Below, one piece after another: positions 11,461 through 22,402 of a DNA stretch of 64,000 bases. Under the pieces are notes generated by a model. That model had not been told where the DNA came from and made no database searches. It saw only the letters and a list, made by a program, of their open reading frames with translations. This stretch comes from Dipteris shenzhenensis. Lineage: Eukaryota; Polypodiophyta; Polypodiopsida; Gleicheniales. Where the stretch lies: assembly GCA_047967505.1 (NCBI GenBank), contig CM106538.1; one strand, written 5' to 3'. Each line of letters starts with the position of its first letter. The stretch's first letter is position 1. The position numbers were made by a program, and so were the translations under genes.

Positions 11461-11520
11461 CTCTTCCTCCCTGGGAATCTGCACCGTCCTTTCCTCCGAA
11501 GGTGCTGGGAGTTTGCACCC

Positions 11521-11879
11521 TCCATTTCAATCTCTTTGTGCGGTAACCGGTTGGTCTTATTCTTGAACTTTTACGTATTTTTCCTTGGAGATTACTCTAC
11601 AAGCAACGTTTTTTAAACACATTGATCTTTTTTGGGTGGAAAATGAAAGTAAATTAATTTCAGAAAAGAAAGTAACAATAGTAGAGCTGCAGTTAGCCTA
11701 GAGGCCAGACTTCACCCGACTCACCTAAAAAGTCAACAATATTCTCAATGTTATGTACCTAGCCTACCTCATTCATGCCTTTCATTTTTATCCACCTGAC
11801 TCCTCCAAGGAAAGATTGTGACTTGCCTTACGTCTTCAAGGGGTTATCACAAGATGAAATCATGCATTACACTATTGCT
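11521..11879. other. No feature seen
   Basis: AT-rich spacer between the segmental duplication and direct repeat A. Only short frames without resemblance to known families are present. Confidence 0.5.
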
Positions 11880-13230
11880 CGTGTTTCTTTGACTTTGTTG
11901 TTGTTCCAATCCATCAGCCCATCCACAGATTTCAGTTATCATGTTTATGTTGCCGTTCCGTCCTTTAACAATGTGATAGCTTGTGTCTTAAGAGAACATA
12001 ATTCTTGAGAAAACAAATCATTCTAGTAGTGACCCAATCTTGGTTGATGGAACCTTCAACTTGTGGATTTTCAAATTCCAAAGAGAAGGATCCTTTTGAC
12101 TTACAGAAGCAACCTTTGCATTGAACATTTCAACCTCACTAATTCTCAGAAGCATCGCTTTTCAATTGCACCTCTTAGAGATAGTTCTTATACAAATGAG
12201 ATAATATCTCCCCATGCTCATTGCTTATACCTCCACATGCCTCCTATACGAATTGCAAGTTTGAGATTTAAAATCAAAACACATTACAATCATCTCAAAC
12301 ACAATAGCAAATTTTTTCTGGTAAGTAGCTCAAAGTAGGCAACATGAAGGTACCGCAGGGTCAAGACCGTCACATGGAGACCCACGGCATACATGCATCA
12401 ACTTGCACACCTCAACTTGCATTCTAATAAATGCGGCCTTTTGAATTCCACAAAAAAAAACATGAAGGTATGTACAATCCCAACCATTGCATCCCGAAGT
12501 GAGGAGCACATAAAATCCATTTTTCCCTTGTGTGTCATCTCTTTCTTACATTCTTTTTAAAAGTGTGGAATGTTTTTTATCACCAGACTGCAAATTATGA
12601 TTCAATGATTTAGAGAACCCCTCGAGTACCCTTAACACATACTTAAGCTATGAAATATGGTCTCTAATTTTGTACTAAACAATTTCCAAAGTTGTAGTGT
12701 GAGTGTAGCATAAGAACTCCAAATGGTGTATCTACTTATTTACTTTCACAATCGTGATGATTATGGGTATAGCATTCTCCTTATTATCTAATATGTGTAA
12801 GGATTTGAGGGTTTCAATTTCAATTATCTAATATGTGTTAGGATTTGAGGGTTCAATCTAAATTGGCAGCTTTAATCGATTTTGGCAACTTTATCAATTT
12901 ATATGTACTTTTTACAAAAGAATGTTTAAAAACCTAGTCCATGTGTGATAAATAAGCACTGATTACAATCAACGACTGTGTGATAATAGAAATATTACGC
13001 AACATTATTCAATTTTTATTGTACACTGTTTCAATTTTACGTAATTTGTACATACCAAGACATAAGTGTAAGTTATCACATGCTAACATACTAGATATAT
13101 AGACAGACATCATTGTTCTACTATTGCTATATGCACAAGACTCTAGTGCTCAATAAAGCTTGCCTGGTGCTAGAGTCTCCAAATAGCAGAAAGGATTTCA
13201 AAAGGATTAATAAAACTTCAAATTGAATTT
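11880..13230 (+). repeat. Direct repeat A (diverged partner of 19065-20405)
   Basis: Collinear matches to 19065-20405 include gacccaatctt, tcaacttgtggatt, cctttgcattgaacatttcaacct, gagatttaaaatcaaaa, ctcaaagtaggcaacatgaagg, gtttcaattttac and agaaaggattt. Identity is clearly below that between LTRs of the young elements, so the duplication is old. Noncoding. The Copia-3 element sits between the two copies. They could be long LTRs of an eroded element or a plain local duplication; no PBS or tract was found to decide. Confidence 0.7.
12353..12459 (+). mobile_element. Short retroposon (SINE-like) with poly(A) and 11-bp target duplication
   Basis: A 107-bp insert ends in a run of A and is flanked by perfect copies of acatgaaggta (12342-12352 and 12460-12470). 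Direct repeat B has one uninterrupted copy (caacatgaaggtatttaaaatccc, near 19655), so this is a filled/empty site pair. A-tail plus an 11-bp duplication is the mark of LINE-driven target-primed retroposition. The 5' part contains gggtcaagaccg, similar to a pol III box B, so it may be a 5'-truncated tRNA-derived SINE. Confidence 0.65.
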
Positions 13231-13556
13231 ATGAGCTTTATTTATCCTTTAAGAAAGTATCATGTGTTGGTTGTCTAGCTTGCTTTTGTTAGCTAACATC
13301 AACCCACACAGAGACATAAGTAACATTATTTTAATGTTTCTAGCTAGCTAGTAGTATTTGACTTTTGTTAGTTTATAAATGTACAATACTTTTAAGTTTT
13401 TGATTTTTTCAATAGATGGGGTCGGGTTTTTCAAATAAAATAAAGGTGCTAAACTTTGATCTTTTAGTGTTTAATTCATACTTGATAGTATAATGAAAGC
13501 GTTAGATATCAATGCTCCACTCTCATGTAAGTATGCGGGAACCAGCTAACTCTACT
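13231..13556. other. No feature seen
   Basis: AT-rich DNA between direct repeat A and the first LTR of Copia-3. No frame or repeat of note. Confidence 0.5.
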
Positions 13557-14221
13557 TGTAAGCCCCCCATATGAGGAGAAGGCATTTGAGTAGCTCGGTT
13601 ATCCGGTAGGTCCTGGTTTGGATACCAGATGGGGGCCATGTGTGGCCTGATGGCCGGACGGAGTTGGCACACTGCCAACTAGGCTACATGCAAGTGCGGG
13701 AAGGCATCCCATGACTGACCGCATTGAGGGTGGATGGAGCATTTTCGGAGGCAGCCCACTCTCGGGTTGCGGGGCCCGTTTTGAGTCCCAGATGATCCCG
13801 GATGGCTGTGGGCCGAACGGAGACTGTAGGTTAGTTGCTCTATTTTGCGCACCGGTTCTATCATGTGGTCAGTGGCCTATTTCGGGACTGACCCCCAGTC
13901 GACCGTTTTGGGCGGACTGGGTCGGTCACCCGATTGAGCCCAACCGACTACGACTGGTGGCTATATAAGAGCAAGCCCATGAAGCCCATTTCATCACTGG
14001 CTACAGCAACCCGGATTCCTTAGCATCTAGCCTCCGTCTTCTATTGTTTCTAGCATGCCATCGAAGCTTCTTTCACAAGAGCGCACGGTTGGGAGGCAGC
14101 ACCATCTATTGTATCAGTTCTACAGTAATCAAATTTTTGATTCTCCATACTATCTTGTTTTCTCTCTTGCGTACGAGATCCGGTTATCTGTTGAGCACAG
14201 ACGTTGTATTATTTTCTTACA
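13557..14221 (+). repeat. Copia-3 5' LTR (665 bp)
   Basis: Starts TGTAAGCCCC and ends TTTTCTTACA, so the ends form the short inverted repeat TGTAAG/CTTACA. It is followed at once by the tRNA-Met primer site. About 600 bp of it match 16867-17468 in reverse at roughly 94 percent by eye. A TATA-like ctatataagagc at 13961-13972 is likely the element promoter. Confidence 0.8.
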
Positions 14222-14233
14222 TGGTATCAGAGC
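14222..14233 (+). promoter_or_regulatory. Copia-3 primer binding site (tRNA-iMet)
   Basis: tggtatcagagc, complementary to the 3' end of plant initiator tRNA-Met, lies directly after the LTR end. It primes minus-strand DNA synthesis. Confidence 0.9.
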
Positions 14234-14291
14234 CTGGACTCTAGCAAGAAGATTTGGTAGTGTGTTTCTGTTTGCAAGCAGATTGTGAGAG

Positions 14292-16690
14292 ATGGCCCAG
14301 CCCGCAAGACTGCAAATCCCACCGTATGGCGAAAGTGGAAAGTTGGACGGCTCTAACTATCCACTCTGGAAGTTCAAGATGAAGACCATCCTAAGTGCAT
14401 ATGAGCTTTGGGACACTGCTACTGGGGTGGATGTGAGGCCGAGACCGGATCCAGCCAATGCAGGACAACAAATAGTACCAACTGCGGATGAGATTCTCGC
14501 GTGGACAAGAAGAAATGCAGATGCGTTGTGTTCTATTGTGTGCAGTGTAAGTGATTCCGTCATGGCATTAATTCAACATGTCACCACAGCCTCGGGGGGG
14601 TCACTCATCATATGTAACCCTATCACGTGAGTTCAAAAGAAGGATATTTTTTATTCCTAAAATTTACAGAAATAAATATACATAAGGGACTATTTAAAAT
14701 AGTTTTGGAAAAAATTTACAGATTTGTATAGAAAAGGGGTACATTTTATTAATGAAAGAATTTACAGATAAGGGATTTTAAATATAGGCCTTGAATGCAC
14801 GTGATATAGAGGGTTTATACATAGTGACCCCCCCGAGACCACAGCGGAGGAGGCATGGACGGTCTTGAAAAATCAGTAGGAGACCACGAATCAGATGCGG
14901 ATTCAGAATCTAGAGACTCAACTCGCGAATGAGAAATTGCCTGAGTCTGAAGCGACAGAGAAGTTCATCACCAGGGTGAAGAATCTGCGCGATCAGATGA
15001 CTGCAATTGGCATCACCATCACCAGCGAGAATCTAGCATGAAGGTGTATACGGATTCTCCCACCAAAGTATGACGGGCTTGTTACGGTGCTGAATACGTA
15101 GAACATAAATCCGACCCTCAACTTTGAGGATTTCAGCGCGATGCTTCTGGAGGAGGAGATGCGTCAAAAGACGAGGACTGGAGAAGATTCGGCTTTCTGG
15201 ACCAGATCAAAGAAAGGTAAGGGTAAGGACTCTGGTAACCCATCTTCTTCTGATGATAACAAGAGAAAGAAGAAGATCAAGTGCTTCTATTGCAACAAGG
15301 CAGGGCACAAGCAGAATGAGTGCCGAAAGAAGATTGCAGATGAGAAGAACGGAGTAAAGAAAGAGTCCAGCAACAGCGCGCAGGCAGTACCAGTAGAGCT
15401 ATTAGTCGCAATTGAGGAGATTTGCATGGAGGCAGTTCATGTACCTACGGATGAACCGTGGATCATTGACCGTGGTGCATCGCGCCACATGACCAGTCGG
15501 AAGGATTGGTATACCTCTCTACAGCCGGTAGGGAATGACATCCTGGTAGCAGTCGGCAATGATGCAAAATGTCCAGCAAAAGGAAAAGGTACGATTGCTC
15601 TCAAGTCAGATGGAGTAGTAAAACAGTTGTCCGATGTTCTTTATGTGCCAGATATCAAGAGGAACTTGTTATCCGTTTCCGCAATCACGGATCGGGACCT
15701 CAAAGAATGGTGCACAGATTCTGGATCTTCAACGGAAGGTCGTTGGTAAAGGTACAACGGCGCAACAACATTTACGAACTCTCATCTTTCAGTGCTCGAG
15801 CGGATGTGAAGAACATTAAGCTGTGGCATGAGAGGTTTGGTCATCTAAACCTTAGTTCTTTGAAGGAGATGCATAAAAGTGGAATGATTACAGACCTACC
15901 AAAAATTTCAGATCTGCCCGATGTATGTGAAGCTTGCATGATGGGCAAGCAGCATTGGCATCCCTTTCCTAAAGAGGCCAGCAGGGCAAAGGCTCCTCTA
16001 GAGCTCGTTCACACGGACCTTTGCGGAAAGATGGAGACGGAAGCTTTGGGTGGTTCCTACTAATTCATGACGTTGATCGACGACTATAGTAGAAGGATAT
16101 GGATATACTTCCTAAAGACTAAAGACGAGGCTTTTAGTAGGTTCAAGGAATGGCATGTAATGGTTGAGAAAGAAACGGGGAGGAAGGTGAAGAAATTGAG
16201 ATCAGACAGAGGTGGAGAGTTCACATCAACTGAACTCGAGAGTTACTGCAAAAGTCACGGGATCAAGAGGCAGAAACCCCCGCCACATACATCACAGCAA
16301 AATAGAGTAGCAGAACGCAAGATGCGCATCATCTGTGAAATGGGCAGGAGTATGATGAAAGGGAAAGATTTGCCAAGGACTTTCTGGGCTGAAGCATGTA
16401 ATATGGCAATTTACATTCTCAATCGTAGCTACACGAAGGCTGTGGACGGGATGACTCCACTGCAAGCCTTTTCTGGTAAGAAACCTTCAGCTGCACATTT
16501 CAGAGTTTTTGGATGTGACTGTTTTGTGCATGTCCCTGATGCTACCAGGACCAAATGGGAACCGAAGAGCCGGAAGTGTATTTTCTTGGGCTACAGTGAA
16601 GAGGCGAAGGGTTACCGTCTCTATAACCCTGTTACCAAGAAGGTAATAGTAAGTCGCGATGTGGTCTTCTCAGAACAGCTGCATCAATAG
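14292..16690 (+). pseudogene. Copia-3 gag, protease and integrase
   Basis: Gag starts at 14292 (MAQPARLQIPPYGESGKLDG; WKFKMKTIL) and is split by a MITE at 14591. It resumes with LETQLANEKLPESEATEKF and an intact knuckle CFYCNKAGHKQNEC (about 15281-15322). Protease reads WIIDRGASRHMTS (about 15460), with DRG in place of the catalytic DSG. After a frame change integrase follows: LWHERFGHLNL and CEACMMGKQH (zinc domain), HTDLCG, LRSDRGGEF and NRVAERK (the D, D and E), FRVFGCDCFVHVP and RDVVFSEQ. Stops at 16062-16064 and in gag make it inactive. The rest of pol is on the other strand at 17636-19108. Confidence 0.85.
14583..14845. mobile_element. MITE-A copy 1 (247 bp, 14591-14837) with 8-bp target duplication
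   Basis: Ends CTCGGGGGGGTCACT and AGTGACCCCCCCGAG are perfect inverted repeats; the match continues imperfectly to about 45 bp (cacgtgagttcaa against cacgtgcattcaa inverted). It is flanked by accacagc at 14583-14590 and 14838-14845. It carries no ORF and interrupts Copia-3 gag. Its sequence is nearly identical to the copy at 58837-59083, so both moved recently. An 8-bp duplication fits hAT-type transposition, although the G-rich terminus is unusual for hAT. Confidence 0.85.
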
Positions 16691-16716
16691 CGATGTTTAG
16701 TAGAGAAATAGGGTAA

Positions 16717-16804
16717 GCATAAGTGAATCTCACAATTGATACACAATACTTTCTTTTTAAGCATAAGTGAATCTCACTATTGATACACAATAGTTTCTTT
16801 TTAA
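16717..16804. repeat. 44-bp tandem duplication at the inversion junction
   Basis: Two adjacent 44-bp units (16717-16760 and 16761-16804) start gcataagtgaatctcac and differ at two positions. They lie between the end of Copia-3 integrase and the inverted LTR, so they may mark the rearrangement breakpoint. Confidence 0.85.
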
Positions 16805-16866
16805 AAAGCACTACTAAATACCTCTTTCATGTGAAATAATACTATTAATAATTATTCTCATGTTTT

Positions 16867-17468
16867 TGTAAGAAAATAATACGTCTGTGCTCAACAGATA
16901 ATAGGATCTTGTACGCAAGAGAGAAAACAAGATAGTATGGAGAATAAAAAATTTGATTACTGTAGAACTAATACAGTAGATGGCGCTGCCTCCCAACCAT
17001 GCGCTCTGTGAAAGAAGCTTCGATGGCATGCTGGAAACAGTAGAAGACGGAGGCTGGATGCTAAGGAATCAGGGTTGCTGTAGCCAGTGATGAAATGGGC
17101 TTCACATACTTGCTCTTATATAGCCACCAGTCGTAGTCGGTTGGGCTCAATTGGGTGACCGACCCAGTCCGCCCAAAACGGTCGACTGGGGGTCAGTCCC
17201 GAAATAGGCCACCGACCACACGATAGAACCGGTGCGCAAAATAGAGCAATTAACCTACAGTCTCCGTTTGGCCCACAGCCATCCGGGATCATCTGGGACT
17301 CAAAACAGGCCTCGCAACCCGAGAGTGGGCTACCCTGGGAAATGCCCCATCCACCCTCAATGCGGTCAGTCATAGGATGCCTTCCTGCACTTGCATGTAG
17401 CCTAGTTGGCAATGTGCCAACTCCGTCCAGCCATCAGGCCACACATGGCCCCCATCTGGTGTCCAAAC
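16867..17468 (-). repeat. Copia-3 second LTR, inverted and truncated (602 bp)
   Basis: Reverse complement of the LTR at 13557-14221; on the plus strand it starts TGTAAGAAAATAAT, the LTR 3' end. It stops at gtccaaac where MITE-A copy 3 begins, so roughly the first 60 bp of the LTR are missing. Several differences from the other LTR are C/T or G/A changes, as expected for deamination. Confidence 0.85.
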
Positions 17469-17635
17469 CTCGGGGGGGTCACGCATCATATGTAACCCTA
17501 TCACGTGAGTTCAACAAAAGGATATTTTTTATTTCTAATAAATATACGTAAGGGACTATTTAAAATAGTTTTGGAAAAAATTTACAGATTTGTAAAGATA
17601 AGGGGTACATTTTATTAATGAAAAAATTTACAGAT
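17469..17635. mobile_element. MITE-A copy 3, truncated
   Basis: Begins with the family end CTCGGGGGGGTCAC and follows the other two copies to position 17635 (ttacagat), then switches abruptly to RNase H coding sequence. About 80 bp of the MITE, its second target duplication, the LTR 5' end, the polypurine tract and about 85 codons of RNase H are gone, so one deletion starts within the MITE. Confidence 0.8.
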
Positions 17636-19108
17636 CCCGAAATTCTCCTCAACCACACTGCCTCGCAAGAAGCAAAGCATGCAGATTTGTACTCGGCCTC
17701 GGTAGAAGAAAGAGCAACTGTGGGTTGCTTCTTGCTGACCCATGACACAACTCCAGATCCAAGTGAGAAACAATACCCTGTCACTGATCTCCTGCTGTCC
17801 ACGTCTCCTGCCCAATCTGAGTCACAGAATCCAGTCAAGATGTTGCCCTTGGTATAGGTGATGCCATAATCAAGTGTGCCTTTGATGTATTTCAGCACCC
17901 GCATCCCTGCCCTCCAAAGGTTCTCCTAGGGCTTATTGGAAAACCTGCTTAGTACACCAGTCGCAAAACTGATGTCCAGCCGTGTGTTGCACAGGTAAAT
18001 CAAGCTGCCCACAAGACTTCTATACTTCGCTTCGTCCACCAGTGGTGATGAATCCTCGTTTGAGAGCTTCGCGTCAACCTCCATAGGGGTACCAACTGTC
18101 TTGCACTTAGCCATGCCAAATGCCTTCAGTATCTCTCCAGCATACTTTAGTTGTGAAATGAAGATCTGTTTCGGCTCCTGCCAAACTTCAATCCCCAAAT
18201 AGAAATGCATCAGTCCGAGGTTTATCATTTCAAACTCTCTTCCTAGCAAATGCTTCGTCTGCAAGATCTTCTCTTCATGGTTCCCTGTTATGACAAGGTC
18301 ATCCACATAAAGGACCACGATCATACACCTGCCTCCTTCTCTGAAGATATACAAATTTGCATCAAATGGGCTCCTCCTGAACCCCTTTTTGCAGAAAGTA
18401 GGCATCAATTCGCTGGTACCACGCTCGTGGGGCCTGTTTCAGCCCGTAAAGTGCCTTCTTCAGTTTGCAGACTTTACCTTCTGAATCGGGGATCTCAAAA
18501 CCTGGTGGTTGTTCAACATATACCTAATCCTTGAGATCTCCATTCAGAAAGGCGGATTTCACATCCATCTAAAACACGGGCCAACTTCCCTAGGCAGCTA
18601 AAGCCAAAATACTGCGAATTGTGGTTAGTCGAGCTGTGGGAGCAAAAGTATCTTGATAATAAAAACCATGTACCTGTGCAAATCCTTTTGCCACGAGTCG
18701 AGCCTTGTACTTATCCGTGCCATCGGACTTGTACTTGGTCTTGTACACCCACTTGGTTCCGATTACCTTGCGTTTTGGTGGTCGATCCAGAAGGTCCCAA
18801 GTGTTGTTCTTCATTATGGAGCCATACTCTGACTGCATAGCCTCCATCCACCTATCATCGCCTTGTGCCTCTTCAAGACACTTGGGTTCATCAGCACGGA
18901 TCACTTTTGTCATCAAAGCATAGTTGACCAAGTGTTCATGCGCCCTTCTTTGCTCCTCTAATCTCTTGGACCGATGGTGTTTGGATGGTTCCTCCTCAAT
19001 GGCTGGAGGTTCTCTGCCGTCCAAAAGTTGCTTTACCCACTTCAGGAATGGCCGTTGCCGTTGTGGCTCTATTGTTGCTCCAATCCACACATTTTGAAAC
19101 ATGATCAT
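17636..19108 (-). pseudogene. Copia-3 reverse transcriptase and RNase H (minus strand)
   Basis: Reading leftward from about 19085: linker RSKRLEEQRRAHEHLVNYALMT, ATW-type motif NNTWDLLDRP, KWVYKTKYKSDG, KARLVAKGFAQVHG, then a frame change and NLYIFREGG, the catalytic box LYVDDLVITG (about 18325), FYLGIEV, VGSLIYLCNTRLDISFATG, and RNase H SDWAGDVDSRRSVTGYCF, ALSSTEAEYKSACFASCEAVWLRR. The sequence ends there at the MITE-fused deletion, so the DNQSA part of RNase H is missing. Several stops interrupt it. It complements the gag-integrase half at 14292-16690. Confidence 0.85.
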
Positions 19109-20405
19109 CTTTTTCTTGTCATTCCCACCTTTAACAACACCATAGCATTCTCATGGTGACCCAATCTTTGTGGGGATAGTAACTTCAACTTGTGGATTTC
19201 CAATTCCAAAAGAAGAATTCATTTAATTTCCATACACCACCTTTGCATTGAACATTTCAACCTTTCTAACTGTCAATCTTGAGCATCGCTTTTATTTCTT
19301 TCCAAGGGAATCAATTGTTTCGGTATAGTAGCTCATAAAAGACTCTATCATATAGCATGCTCCATTGCAATTCACCTCTTAGATCTAATGACATTGGTGG
19401 CATTCGATTCATAATATAACATAACATAATTCTTGCAATTGATATCTAGATATCATGTCAATAGTGACATTAACTTTATAACATGTAACATAATTCTTAT
19501 AACCCCGTTGCTTGCACCCCCTCACCAAGGGCTTCTCACATTCTTTACCACGCTCCTGTACAAATTACAAGTTTAAGATTTAAAATCAAAATCCATTACA
19601 ATCCTCTCAAGAAAAACAGCCAACTCATTATTAGTAAAGCAACTCAAAGTAGGCAACATGAAGGTATTTAAAATCCCAACCATAGCACTCCTAAGTTAAG
19701 AGCACATACAAACTATATTTCCTTGTGTATCATCTCTCCTTACATCATTCATAAAATTGTGAATATTTATTTATTGCCAATGTAAATTGTGATTCAATGA
19801 CTTGGAGGACCCTTAACACATACTTTGATATGATATGTGGTCTCAAAGTTTTTATTCAAAAATTTCCACACTTATAGCACAAGGATGCCAAATGGTGCAT
19901 CTAATTAATTTGATTTCACAATGGTGATGATTATGGATACAAAAATAACACTTTCCTTGTGCAAGAATTTGAGTTAGGCTTAAAGCGGCTAATTCAACTT
20001 GGTAGGTCAAATTGATTTGGACTAGTAGTTTAAATCAATTTAAATTCGTAGTTTAAAATAATTTAAATTGGGAGTATAAATTGATTTTAAATGTACTTTT
20101 TAGAAAAATATGTTTAAAAACTTGATCTAGGTGTGTTTTCAGACAAGCACTAGTTACAACCAATTACCATGTGATAAATAGAAATCTTGTGCAATATGAT
20201 TTAATTTTTGTTGCATAATGTTTCAATTTTACCCAAAATAATTTGTCGATACCAATTGATAAGTGTTAGTTATCACACACTCACATTCTACATATAAATA
20301 CACCCATCATTGTTATACTATCAATATCTCCAAGGTTCTAGTGCTCTGTTATCAATCCTGATCAGAGTCCACAAATGGCAAAAAGGATTTCTAAATGATT
20401 AAAAC
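19065..20405 (+). repeat. Direct repeat B (diverged partner of 11880-13230)
   Basis: Noncoding AT-rich DNA collinear with direct repeat A (see shared strings there). It lacks the 107-bp retroposon present in A and gives its empty site. Its left edge overlaps the end of the inverted reverse transcriptase within about 40 bp, so that junction is uncertain. Confidence 0.7.
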
Positions 20406-20460
20406 TCTCACTACTGTAGTTCCCTCTCCTCCCATCTCCGTCTTTGCTTTCCTGCCCAAG

Positions 20461-20719
20461 GGATTGGGGGGGGGGGGGCTAGTCTCTATATGGTAGTGCA
20501 AAAGCTCTTCACCCCCCCTCCCGTCCTCTCCCCCCACCACAACCACCCTTCTTCCCCAACCTCCCCTCCTTTCCCCCCCAATCCACCATCCATCGCCCCC
20601 CCCCCCCTCCACACACACATGTACACACATCACCACTACCCCCCCTCCACCACCCCAACCCCCCCCTTCATGTCTGCCCACCACCACCACCACACTTCTC
20701 CCCCCCCCGCTCCCCCTCG

Positions 20720-20759
<40 letters not shown>

Positions 20760-21310
20760 CTACCCCCGCTCGCCTAGGGTGGCAGCGATAATGATCTGTA
20801 GTGGTGGCCAATTGCTAGCGTGGTAGTGAATCACCGACAACAGGGGCAGCCACTATTCGGGCCTGTGGTTGTGTGCTTGCCCCGCGGCACCTCCCATGCC
20901 CCGTCCTCTGTTGTGTTGCCTTGCACAGTGATGAAGGTTGCCTAGCGCCCGCCTACCCCGCCCCGCCCCACCATTGCCAACTGCCACCTCCTTCACCCTT
21001 CTCTCCCACAGGGTCACCTACCCTCCACCCATCTTCTGCCCTTCACCACCAGTCAACCCACTATCTCCGCTAGTGCCTCCTCCTACAGCCCTCCACCTGT
21101 GCCCCTCTATCCGGTGCTGCTTTGTCCGCTGCCACCACCACCCCCTCACCTCTACCTCTTGCCCTCCACTCATGCATCCCCTCCCCTCTCCTCCCACAAC
21201 CCCACCCCCCTCTCCTCTCCCCCCCTCACCCCTTTATTCACGTCACCCCTCCCCCACCCAGCCATCGTTAGCCACCAGCGGCGGCCCCCTCGCCCAAAAA
21301 AAAAAGACTC
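20461..21310. repeat. Low-complexity block: G and C runs, (CT)n, C-rich DNA
   Basis: Contains a run of 13 G (20466-20478), several C runs, and (CT)n at about 20724-20757, within C-rich, G-poor plus-strand sequence. The proline- and histidine-rich open frames here (for example 20490-20777 and 20938-21318) follow from base composition and show no domain, so I do not call genes. Confidence 0.8.
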
Positions 21311-21322
21311 AACCCTAACCAA

Positions 21323-21520
21323 ACTAACATGAGGTTAGGTTAACAATCGATTAGGTTCAATTAACCAGTGGTTAGGATAGGCTAACCGATACTTAGATTA
21401 GGTTAATTTACATTCAATTAGGTTAGGCTAACTAGATAGTTAGGTTAGACTAACTACTTAGTTAGGTTAACCAACTAGTTAGGTTAACTAGTTAGCTAGG
21501 ATAACTAGGGTAGGTTTAGT
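21323..21520. repeat. Degenerate minisatellite of taggtta / ttaactag units
   Basis: About 200 bp of drifting units such as ttaggttaac and aactagttaggtta. The units vary in spacing. No transcription or origin signal is evident. Confidence 0.65.
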
Positions 21521-21972
21521 TTCTAAAAGATTAAGTCCCTTGACACCTAACTTTCAAGGCCCAAAGACCCCCAAATAGGCCTAATGTTCCCCTTAATTTA
21601 ACCCCACATAACTCGCCTATTTGGGACCTAAATTGAACCCTGTTTAAAGCTAGATTTCACACCCAAAAACACCATACTACGGGGTATTTTTTCAAGTTAT
21701 TACACACCATTTTGGTATCCCTAGAACTTATTCATTTGTGCTCCCACATGGGCTAATATTTGCACTAATTCGCCTATAACTTTCATTCGTGACCTCCGAT
21801 TGACGATCTGTTTGCACTTAAACATTCCCACTTTCAAGGAGGGAAATCCTAGGCACATTTTCTAGCATGAAGCTCCCCAAAATACTAACACATCTCTGAC
21901 CTCCATAATTCTCACAATTGAACTTCCAAACCAAAGGAGCACGCACTCAATCAACCACTCAACAAGTGTGCA
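21521..21972. other. No feature seen
   Basis: Unique-looking AT-rich sequence between the minisatellite and the Copia-5 LTR. No frame with a recognisable domain. Confidence 0.5.
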
Positions 21973-22402
21973 TGTTGTGACATGAAGTTGGGGGTAATAA
22001 ACTTCACACACCTCTTCACTTCCTACTGCATTTTGTGAAGAGAGTGGGAGAGAAGGAAGGAGTCTCACTTGCGGCTTTCTGACATACACAATGGGGGAAT
22101 ATACACAAAGGTGGAGGCTGAAAAACAGTTTTCCTCTTTTTAGTTGTGAAAGCCAAAAGAACTCTAAGTACAAAAGAATAGGTGAACCCTATATGTGGGT
22201 CTCAAACCACACTCAGCTAAGTTAAACTAAGGTGCCATACTAACTGAGCCACTAACTAGAGTACATAAAGATAGCTGTTATCCAGCTATTATTCATGGGC
22301 GGTGTACCAACCGCATCTACAGCTAACAAGTCGGTGACACAAATGCACAACGGTCACCTTGGCATAGCACGAGTGGAGCTCGATATCTCAACACTCCCCC
22401 TT
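21973..22402 (-). repeat. Copia-5 3' LTR (about 421 bp) and polypurine tract
   Basis: On the minus strand the tract AAGGGGGAG (22402-22394) precedes TGTTGAGATATCGAGC, the LTR start at 22393. A matching inverted end (tgttgtgaca) at 21973 suggests the other edge. No second LTR is in the window, so the left edge is tentative. Confidence 0.5.

Larger units (their letters stand above)
8415..11520 (-). repeat. Segmental duplication, copy 1 (inverted relative to 40335-42075)
   Basis: The reverse strand of this block aligns end to end with 40335-42075. It includes the promoter with CACGTG and ACGCGT boxes, all three exons, both introns, the 3' flank (attctag, cggcttgttctaca, gcagctcgct, aaaattggacagc) and a further roughly 200 bp of AT-rich DNA at 8415-8650 (ttaaacatttttgtctt; gactagtgtgac). 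The largest length difference is the Helitron at 8660-9871, absent from the other copy. Boundaries are by eye, plus or minus about 30 bp. Confidence 0.85.
13557..19085 (+). mobile_element. Copia-3: Ty1/copia element with its 3' half in inverted orientation
   Basis: Plus strand: LTR (13557-14221), PBS, gag, protease and integrase to 16690. Then, on the minus strand, a second LTR (16867-17468) and RNase H plus reverse transcriptase (17636 to about 19085). The two halves are complementary: integrase is only on the left, reverse transcriptase and RNase H only on the right, with no overlap. Turning 16691-19085 around would give the normal copia order. Hence one element with an inverted 3' half is more likely than two fragments. 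No matching target duplication was found at 13552-13556 and next to 16867, so the history is not a simple flip of element plus flank. Confidence 0.7.

Noticed and set aside
20490-21332. Proline/histidine-rich open frames of 66-126 codons
   Set aside because: They translate C runs and (CT)n and exist in several frames at once; no domain or splice support.
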